A stretch of DNA of 37,441 nt, from assembly GCF_002086815.1 (NCBI RefSeq), contig NZ_MVID01000040.1, forward strand, positions 1 through 37,441, given 5' to 3'. The position numbers were made by a program, and so were the translations under genes. The stretch is from Mycolicibacterium parafortuitum. Lineage in GTDB: Bacteria > Actinomycetota > Actinomycetes > Mycobacteriales > Mycobacteriaceae. Shown here in pieces: positions 32,003 through 37,441 of the stretch (positions are counted from its first letter, which is position 1; each line of letters opens with the position of its first letter). A model generated the notes under the pieces. That model was not told the DNA's origin and made no database searches. It was given only the letters and a program-made list of their open reading frames with translations.

Positions 32003-33210
32003 CCCGAACCCTGGCTGTCGACCTGACCGACCCCGGGCTCTACACCAACGGGTTCCCTCACGATGTCTTCACCGAACTGCGGGCACGGGGGCCGGTGCAC
32101 CTGCATCCCCCCGTCGAGGGCCGTCTGGGTATTTCGCCGATACCGTTCTGGTCGCTCGTGGCGCATGGCGAAATTCAGCAGGCGAACCGCGATTGGAAGA
32201 CCTTCGCCGCCTCCGACGGCCCGATGGTGGCACCTGATCCGCTGATGACTTCCGTGCGCTCACTGTTGACGCTGGATCCCCCCGATCATTCCGAAATGCG
32301 TCGGATCATCTCCTCGGAATTCACTCCACGTATGGTCGGCAGGCTCGAGCAACTCCTCGCCGATCGCACTGCCCGCATCTTGGAAGCGGCGGCTGGCCGA
32401 GGTGCATGCGATTTCGTCCGCGATATCGCCTACCAAGTGCCGATGCACGTGATCGCCGACATCATCGGCATTCCCGAGGACGACCGAGGGTGGATTTTCG
32501 AACGCACCGATCACCTTCTCAGAGCTGGTAACCCCTACGGCGAGTTCTCCGAAGACGAGCGGCTCGCGCTGCAGGCCGAGGTTTTCGAGTACGCGCAACG
32601 CATCACCGCCGACAAGCGGGCGAACCCGGCCGATGACGTGTGGACCAAGCTGGCGAGTCAGCTCGACGGTTTCGAGCTGGAGGTGTTTTTCCTGATCTTG
32701 TCGATCGCCGGCAGCGAAACCACCCGAAACGCCCTGACGATGGGCCTCATCGCGCTGCTGGACCATCCGGATCAACTTGCCGAGCTGCGCGCCGACCCAT
32801 CGCTGACCGCGACTGCCGCCGACGAGATCCTGCGGTGGTCGAGCCCGGTGCTGATTTTCGGGCGGACGGCGACCTGCGACGTCACCCTCGGAGGACAGGA
32901 CATCAAAGCCGGTGACCGCGTGGTGTTCTGGCACCCGTCCGGCAACCGCGACGAATCGGTCTTCGAAGATCCGTTCCGGTTCGACATCCACCGCTCCCCC
33001 AACCCGCACATCGCCTTCGGCGGTGGCGGCGTGCACTACTGCCTCGGCGCCAATCTCGCCCACAAGGAGATCCGGGTGGTCATCGAGTCCATCGCGGCCG
33101 GCTACGACATCGAGCTCACCGGACCCGCCGCATGGACCGGCGCCGGCCCCGTGCACAACGTCGGCATCGGGATCGACTCGCTGCCAGTGCACGTCACCGC
33201 GCGCAACTGA
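31999..33210 (+). CDS. Cytochrome P450
   Basis: A 403-residue soluble bacterial P450. The oxygen-binding I-helix motif AGSETTRNAL lies near residue 235, the ExxR motif (DEILRW) near 274, and the heme-binding loop FGGGGVHYCLGANLA has the Cys ligand at about 348. GGGGVHYCLG is typical of mycobacterial P450s of the CYP124/125/142 kind, which oxidise lipid or sterol side chains, but the family number cannot be assigned here. GAGGAG is 5-6 nt before the ATG. No ferredoxin gene is adjacent. The stop is 8 nt from the tRNA fragment that marks the island border. Confidence 0.92.
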   Translation: MTRTLAVDLTDPGLYTNGFPHDVFTELRARGPVHLHPPVEGRLGISPIPFWSLVAHGEIQQANRDWKTFAASDGPMVAPDPLMTSVRSLLTLDPPDHSEMRRIISSEFTPRMVGRLEQLLADRTARILEAAAGRGACDFVRDIAYQVPMHVIADIIGIPEDDRGWIFERTDHLLRAGNPYGEFSEDERLALQAEVFEYAQRITADKRANPADDVWTKLASQLDGFELEVFFLILSIAGSETTRNALTMGLIALLDHPDQLAELRADPSLTATAADEILRWSSPVLIFGRTATCDVTLGGQDIKAGDRVVFWHPSGNRDESVFEDPFRFDIHRSPNPHIAFGGGGVHYCLGANLAHKEIRVVIESIAAGYDIELTGPAAWTGAGPVHNVGIGIDSLPVHVTARN

Positions 33211-33218
33211 CGCTGAAA

Positions 33219-33256
33219 TGGGGAGGGCGGGGCTCGAACCCGCGACCAATGGATTC
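33219..33256 (-). other. 3' half of a tRNA gene (tRNA-Lys-like), probable attachment-site remnant
   Basis: On the minus strand: TCCATTGGTC, then a perfect T-arm (stem GCGGG/CCCGC at 33243-33239 and 33231-33227, loop TTCGAGC), the 3' acceptor strand CCTCCCC (33226-33220) and discriminator A (33219). The matching 5' acceptor GGGGAGG, the D-arm and the 5' anticodon stem are missing upstream, so this is not a complete gene. The part from AATCCATTGGTCGCGGGTTC resembles bacterial tRNA-Lys genes. Such 3' fragments are left when an element integrates in a tRNA gene. The fragment's orientation puts the element to its right. Confidence 0.7.
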
Positions 33257-33547
33257 GTTTTTGAACGTTCTTGGACTACGTACGCTGATCCGGTTATTTC
33301 CCGGCGGCACATAGGTTTATCCGATCCTGCGAACCTCGTCGAGACGGAGCGATTCTGACCGATTCGACCTACATACTCGCTTTAGGCTCCTAGGACCGAG
33401 CCGCAAGAAAACGGCCCGCCTGGTTGGAATCCGAAGAGCATGCCGTCGAACGCGACCGATGACTGGTCGATCAGTTGAACGGCCAGCGACGCCCACCGCC
33501 GATCGTCGGGACTTGCGTCGAGCGATCGTTCGCCCGTGCTTCCGTCG
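33257..33547. other. 291-bp stretch between the tRNA fragment and the helicase remnant
   Basis: It begins with an 8-bp palindrome GAACGTTC (33263-33270) a few bases after the tRNA fragment, as is common near integrase core sites. A 61-codon leftward frame (33382-33567) covers part of it. No integrase gene is present here. Confidence 0.45.
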
Positions 33548-33567
33548 TTAGTCGCTCGCGATGACAC
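33382..33567 (-). CDS. Possible small hypothetical protein
   Basis: A 61-codon frame whose ATG overlaps the end of the helicase remnant by 20 nt, with no clear ribosome site. The product (for example FDGMLFGFQPGGPFSCG) matches nothing recognised. The overlap could mean coupling to the helicase, but a chance frame is more likely. Confidence 0.2.
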   Translation of the reverse strand: MSSRATNDGSTGERSLDASPDDRRWASLAVQLIDQSSVAFDGMLFGFQPGGPFSCGSVLGA

Positions 33568-34565
33568 GCAATTTCATGCCGTATGTTTCGGACAAGAACC
33601 GGTCGGTAGCGCCCAGGAGCGCCCGAATATCGTCGCTGGCCTTAGACCTAAGCAGCCCGGGCTGAATGATCGCGACCGTCGCTCGCAAAGTGCGGAAGCG
33701 TGACTCTCTTGCAATCGCCGCTAACGTCTCGACTGATCCAGTCATCAATCCAGTCCTCCCTTCTGCTTGACGTTCACGTTCACGTCTTAGCAGCCGCCGC
33801 GTGAGTAGTTCTGGCATCGATTTCGCACGGTTCATCTTCATCGCCTGACCGCACACATCGTAAAAATCATCTATCCGAGTCCCGGGGGTCGTTTTCGAGG
33901 AGTACTTGCAGTGTGCGAGCAGGATCTCCATGTCCTGGTCGACCCGCCGTATGAGGACTATGTCGGCCATTTCTCCCGACCCGTCATCGTCTATCACGAT
34001 CTCCCAATCGGCTTCGGCCGACAGCACCGCGATCGATCGATGCTGTATGGAACTTGGATCCCGATCTGCCCCTTGCGATTCGCGCTTGATGTTGACACCA
34101 GACCAGTCGAAGGTCTCGATTGCCTCCCGTGGATAGAGTCGCCTATCGCGGTTAGGGTGAAGCAGAAATCCCTGTTCCACCAGAACTAGTTCGTCTTCGA
34201 ACGTGACGAGAAGTCCGTGCGAAGTCAAGAACGCGGACAAGCTGGTGGCGCCCGCGTTGGTGACGACCTCTCCGTCACCTCCCGTCGCGCAGATAAGCGG
34301 CGGTCCGTCGTCCCGAAACTGAAATTCGTAACCCAAGGTCCATCCAGGAGTGACAACTTCGAATGACAGCGGCCCGTCAGTATCGTAGGCGGTGACCCTG
34401 AACTCAGTGTCCAGCAAGGGAAATGACTTGTCATCGTGCTTGAGCTGGCGTCGATCACTCATCGTCGCTACCAGTTGGTACGGCCACTCGATCGCCAGCG
34501 GCACATACTGTGGCCGCACCGTCGCCGGTTCCGGGAGGAGAAACCCCTGGCATGTTCCCGCTGAA
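33548..34565 (-). pseudogene. 3' part of IS-interrupted DEAH helicase, with nuclease-like C-terminal domain
   Basis: About 338 codons that form the C-terminal part of the helicase whose 5' part lies at 35814-37441. The frame is open right up to the IS border, through non-initiating protein-like sequence (QYVPLAIEWPYQLVATMSDRR), and is congruent with the 5' part once the IS and one GAA are removed. The end contains GEMADIVLIRRVDQDMEILLAHCKYSS and, after it, DDFYDVCGQAMKM, which resembles a PD-(D/E)xK-type nuclease core (Asp in MAD, Lys in HCK) as found at the end of some DEAD/DEAH helicases. An internal ATG at 34462 has no ribosome site, so this part is probably not translated alone. Confidence 0.78.
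34563..34565. repeat. Target-site duplication GAA, left copy
   Basis: GAA immediately before the left IS end is repeated immediately after the right end (35814-35816). A 3-bp duplication is usual for IS3-family elements. Confidence 0.65.
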
Positions 34566-34626
34566 GGAGTCCAGCCAGTTTTAGAGTCCTGTGGCCCGAT
34601 GTCGGGCGAGAAGGGACGATGAACGT

Positions 34627-34908
34627 ATGGCTGGTCGGAAGCGGAATTCCGCGGAGGACATCGTGCGCAAGCTGCGCCGCGCGGACGAGCTGGCGGCAGA
34701 GGGCAAGACCGGCGAGGAGATCGCCGCTGAGCTGGAAGTGTCGGCGGCAACGTTGTACAACTGGCGCCGCTCCTACGGCGGGATGGACACCGACGCCGCC
34801 AAAGAGCTCAAAGAGTTGCGCGAGCAGAACGCCCGACTCAAGCGGCTGCTCGCCGAGGCCGAGCTGGTCAAAGACGCGTTGCGGGAGGTCGCGAAGGGAA
34901 AATTTTAG
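34627..34908 (+). CDS. IS3-family transposase OrfA
   Basis: A 93-residue helix-turn-helix protein: RKRNSAEDIVRKLRRADELA, then GEEIAAELEVSAATLYNWRR (recognition helix), then a leucine-zipper-like helix (LKELREQNARLKRLLAEAEL). This is the standard OrfA layout. It ends in AKGKF-TAG, and ribosomes slipping back one base on GGGAAAATTTTAG (34896-34908) would continue into orfB to make the OrfAB transposase. The start is ATG 34627; a GTG at 34591 lies within the terminal region of the element. Confidence 0.9.
   Translation: MAGRKRNSAEDIVRKLRRADELAAEGKTGEEIAAELEVSAATLYNWRRSYGGMDTDAAKELKELREQNARLKRLLAEAELVKDALREVAKGKF
34896..34908 (+). promoter_or_regulatory. Programmed -1 frameshift site between orfA and orfB
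   Basis: GGGAAAATTTTAG contains the AAAATTTT run ending in the orfA stop. A -1 shift gives GGG-AAA-ATT-TTA-GGC and continues as KILGPAAKRRAVDML directly into orfB, the fused form that is the active transposase of IS3 elements. Confidence 0.6.
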
Positions 34909-34937
34909 GCCCAGCTGCCAAGCGCCGCGCCGTCGAC

Positions 34938-35771
34938 ATGCTCACCACCACGATGGGCATGTCGGAACGGTTGGCGTGCAAAGCCGTTGGGCTGGCCCGC
35001 TCCACCTGCCGCCGCCTCCCTCTGGCGCAGACCCCGGCAGATCCTGACGCCGATCTACGGGCCTGGTTGCGTTCCTACGCCACCAAACACCCGTGCCACG
35101 GGTTCCGCCGCGCCTGGGCGGCGTTGCGCTACGACGAGCGCCGTGAGGTCAACAAGAAGAAGGTCCACCGCCTGTGGCGCGAGGAGGGCCTGCAGGTGCG
35201 GGTCCGGAGTCCGCGCAAACGGGCTGGGGTGTCCTCCATTGCGCCGGTCGTGGCCGACGCGCCGAACGTGGTGTGGGCGATCGACTTCCAGTTTGACTCC
35301 ACGATCGACGGTAAGGCCATCAAGATCGCCTCGATGGTCGATGAACACACCCGGGTCTCGCTGCTCAATATCGTCGAGAGATCGATCACCGCCGAACGAC
35401 TCGTCGATGAGCTCAAAAAGGTGTTCGCCGCAGCGGGCGGGCCGCCCAAGGTACTCCGGATGGACAATGGTCCGGAGTTCATTTCTCAAGCACTGCAACA
35501 GTTCTGCGACGACAGGCTCGGTATGTCGTATATCCGGCCCGGGACGCCGTGGAACAACGGACACATCGAATCGTTCAACAACCGACTCAGGAAGGAGTGC
35601 CTCAACCGCAACCACTGGAACACCGTGCTGGAGGCCCGCGTGGTCATCGGCGACTTCAAGGAAGAACACAACCAACGGCACCGACACTCGGCCCTGGGCT
35701 ACCGCACGCCGGCCGAGTACGCTGCCGTCTGCAGGTGCACCCACACCCCGATGGGCTGCAGCATCAACTGA
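34938..35771 (+). CDS. IS3-family transposase OrfB (DDE integrase)
   Basis: The catalytic half of the transposase, 277 codons from the first ATG; in practice it is made as an OrfAB fusion by frameshifting, the coding sense beginning at about 34900. An HTH_21-type region (KHPCHGFRRAWAAL) leads into the integrase core with the DDE residues in VVWAIDFQFD, LRMDNGPEF and NGHIESFNNRLRKECL, followed by the usual HRHSALGYRTPAEYA end. All three catalytic residues are intact. Confidence 0.92.
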   Translation: MLTTTMGMSERLACKAVGLARSTCRRLPLAQTPADPDADLRAWLRSYATKHPCHGFRRAWAALRYDERREVNKKKVHRLWREEGLQVRVRSPRKRAGVSSIAPVVADAPNVVWAIDFQFDSTIDGKAIKIASMVDEHTRVSLLNIVERSITAERLVDELKKVFAAAGGPPKVLRMDNGPEFISQALQQFCDDRLGMSYIRPGTPWNNGHIESFNNRLRKECLNRNHWNTVLEARVVIGDFKEEHNQRHRHSALGYRTPAEYAAVCRCTHTPMGCSIN

Positions 35772-35794
35772 ATCTGGATCACACCAACCCGACT

Positions 35795-37441
35795 CTAGAA
35801 ACGGGTGGACTCAGAAACGGGGACTCGCCACCCCGACATTACCGATTCCAATGATATCGACGCATCGGTGATCGCGGGGCCGACCTGACGTACCCAGCGG
35901 ACCCAGTCGTGGATGTCGTCAGCTTCTTCGTGACTCCATACGCGCCCCTTGCGCGAAGCGCCGAAGCTAACCGACCGGCCGTCGGCGAAGCCGTGCGCGA
36001 AAATATTAGTCTTCATTTTCGTGCCGCCTTCGCCCCGCCAGGCATAAAGGACATCATGTCCGACATGCATGGAAAATCGATGCGTCCGACTGACTGAGTC
36101 GAGCAAACCTACGTTCGTCGGTACTCGACGACTGACTTTGGCGAGTATGCGGTACAACGTCTCTCCTCGGATGAGGTCAACATTCTCGCCTCCCACTGCC
36201 TTTGCGATCTCTTCGTGTGTGGTCGCGTTGTTAGTGCTGTTGACGTATAGGAAACCTGCGGCATCGTCGACGTGGACAACGTACAAGTGATGGACGAGTT
36301 CGTTGAAGCTTGCGAAATCGCCCCAGCGCACAGGAGTCGCCTCCCGACTTACCCACCACACCACTTTGTCCCTGTTGTTAATGCCCAGCTGCGTTGTCAA
36401 CAACTTGTCTTCAAATAGATCGTAAATCTTGTCGGGGTCCCAGATGAGTTCAGTAGATGAGCGATAGGTGACGGTGCTCATCTTGGGATGAATACTTCTC
36501 AATGCAATCTCATGAGGTAGGGACCCAAATGACTGCTCGAAATCGGTTCGTTCCTTTTCCTGACCCACGTGATGCTCCGTGAGGTCAGAAATGACCTCGT
36601 TCCAGTCGGCGTCTTCCCCGTAAAGGCGACGGAGTCGATCGTCGACACCTGCCACCTGTAGGGGCACAAACGCTGAAGCTTCTCCGAGTCGTCCGCCTCC
36701 GGTTCGAGTAAAGCGCCCAATAAACTGCAAGGTCACCGCCAGACTTTTCTGGGGGTCATGAATTGCAGCTACTTTGAGCGCCGGAAGATCATAACCTTCC
36801 CCAAGCATGTTGACGCACACAATGATCCGAGTATCACGATCAAGCAGTTGTTGGCGATGACGTCGGCGGGTCGACTCGGCGAAACTGGTATCGAGCCGCA
36901 GTGGGTGGAGGTCTGGCGCCAAACGTTCGTAGATCTCAACTACTTGCTTCGCTCGCGCAATCGACGAAACACGAGCCATCAGTAGGTGATCGAAACCGTC
37001 GGACAAGTCCCCTCTCAATTGAGAGACGGCAGCTTCCGCGACCGCTAGATCAGGGTCGGCGAGATTCACGACAGAGCGGTAATTTATCCGAGCGAAGTAG
37101 CCATTCTCCTGCGCCAGGTGAAGCGGGTAGGTGTAGATCAAGCGGCCAGCGAGGTGCTGGCCGTCCTCGCGGTATGGCGTCGCGGTGAATTGAACGACTT
37201 CTTTATTCGCGAATAGGTCCGCCACCGCCCGCCAAGTCGGCGCCGCCACGTGATGGGCTTCATCGACATAGAGCCGCTCACAATGCTGGGCCAACCTGGC
37301 TCGGGCGGCGCCGGCGCACCTCGCAAGGATCTGCGCCGTAGCCACCACGACATTCGCATGTTGCATAATCTCGTCAACCTGCGTCTCTGAAACGCCCTGG
37401 AAATCCTGGAGGCTCCTGACCTTGGAAACGAGGATGCAGGT
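35795..37441 (-). pseudogene. 5' part of IS-interrupted DEAH-box (SF2) helicase, continues beyond window
   Basis: About 540 codons open from the window edge. SF2 motifs, in order: a motif Ia-like strand (ILVSKVRSLQDF) at the edge; motif II in RLYVDEAHHVAAPTW; motif III in VVQFTATPYREDG; motif V in IIVCVNMLGEGYDLP; motif VI in LQFIGRFTRTGGG. Motif I lies outside. The chain then runs about 300 residues to the IS border at 35814, where five IS-coded residues (ESTRF) and a TAG at 35795-35797 end it. The missing C-terminal part is at 33548-34565. The architecture resembles helicase-nuclease proteins of restriction-like or phage-defence systems; that role is inferred. GC content is visibly lower than in the backbone genes. 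Confidence 0.82.
35814..35816. repeat. Target-site duplication GAA, right copy
   Basis: Matches the GAA at 34563-34565 on the other side of the IS. Confidence 0.65.

Larger units (their letters stand above)
34566..35813 (+). mobile_element. IS3-family insertion sequence, 1248 bp, complete
   Basis: The ends are imperfect inverted repeats of about 22 bp: left 34567-34588 (GAGTCCA ... TAGAGTC) and right 35791-35812 read on the opposite strand (GAGTCCA ... TAGAGTC), identical at about 17 of 22 positions. The element is flanked by GAA on both sides. It holds orfA (34627-34908) and orfB (34938-35771) in the -1 relation with a slippery AAAATTTT run between them, and a DDE integrase. A perfect palindrome GCCCGA-TG-TCGGGC lies at 34594-34607, inside the left end. 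Nothing is missing, so the element may still be mobile. It interrupts the helicase gene. Confidence 0.88.

Noticed and set aside
33219..33256. Complete tRNA gene
   Set aside because: Only the T-arm, variable region and 3' acceptor strand are present; no D-arm or 5' acceptor strand can be found upstream.
32912..33358. Plus-strand frames after the P450 ending in GRAGLEPATNG and GGRGSNPRP
   Set aside because: These peptides are the well-known false translation of the T-arm of a tRNA read on the wrong strand. They identify the tRNA fragment and are not genes.
34462..34462. Independent gene start (ATG) for the 3' helicase part
   Set aside because: No ribosome site precedes it, and the frame is protein-like on both sides of this ATG up to the IS border, so it is an internal Met.

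Overview
The window looks like chromosomal DNA from a rapidly growing mycobacterium (Mycolicibacterium-like). It is GC-rich up to about 33.2 kb. It carries the end of an S-(hydroxymethyl)mycothiol dehydrogenase-like gene followed by its usual metallo-beta-lactamase partner, a 13E12-type DUF222/HNH gene with a mycobacterial SOS box, a DUF4436 membrane protein, a cytochrome P450, and many genes whose start codon lies 6-8 nt after a TANNNT -10 box, as expected for leaderless mycobacterial transcripts. The species cannot be fixed from the sequence alone.

Layout. 1-3.5 kb: mycothiol dehydrogenase tail and MBL hydrolase, a SABATH-like methyltransferase, and a leftward pair (secreted protein, DapB-like oxidoreductase). 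3.6-8.6 kb: a complete, translationally coupled peptide-type ABC importer operon (lipoprotein, two permeases, fused double ATPase). 8.6-13.9 kb: SDR, glyoxalase-like protein, SOS-linked HNH protein, and a Rieske oxygenase/DapB-like pair divergent from a TetR regulator. 14.6-16.6 kb: AzlCD exporter divergent from an alpha/beta hydrolase. 16.6-19.3 kb: a large secreted M4 metallopeptidase. 19.3-25.1 kb: DUF4436 protein, PhoD-like phosphatase, POT transporter, MscS channel and a proteasome-beta-like Ntn-hydrolase with all catalytic positions in register. 25.1-31.2 kb: GAF-SpoIIE phosphatase, orphan TctC-type binding protein, DHFR/RibD-like reductase, excalibur-like small protein, DUF2231 membrane protein, and two secreted proteins. 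31.4-33.2 kb: a TetR-P450 operon.

The chromosomal backbone appears to end at about 33.22 kb, where the 3' half of a tRNA gene (minus strand; T-arm and acceptor strand, tRNA-Lys-like) lies 8 nt after the P450 stop. This looks like the attachment-site remnant of an integrated element. Everything to its right is lower in GC and accessory in character: one large leftward DEAH-box helicase gene with a C-terminal nuclease-like region, split by an IS3-family insertion sequence. The IS (34566-35813) has imperfect terminal inverted repeats and a 3-bp GAA target duplication. Removing the IS plus one GAA rejoins the two halves of the helicase in frame. A plausible reading is that a candidate phage-defence helicase-nuclease carried on a tRNA-integrated island was inactivated by recent transposition.

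Another window-scale feature is tight packing. Four convergent gene pairs share a four-base stop overlap (CTAG, CTAA, TTAG, TTAG) and two more overlap by 21 and 39 nt, so there is no intergenic room for terminators between them.
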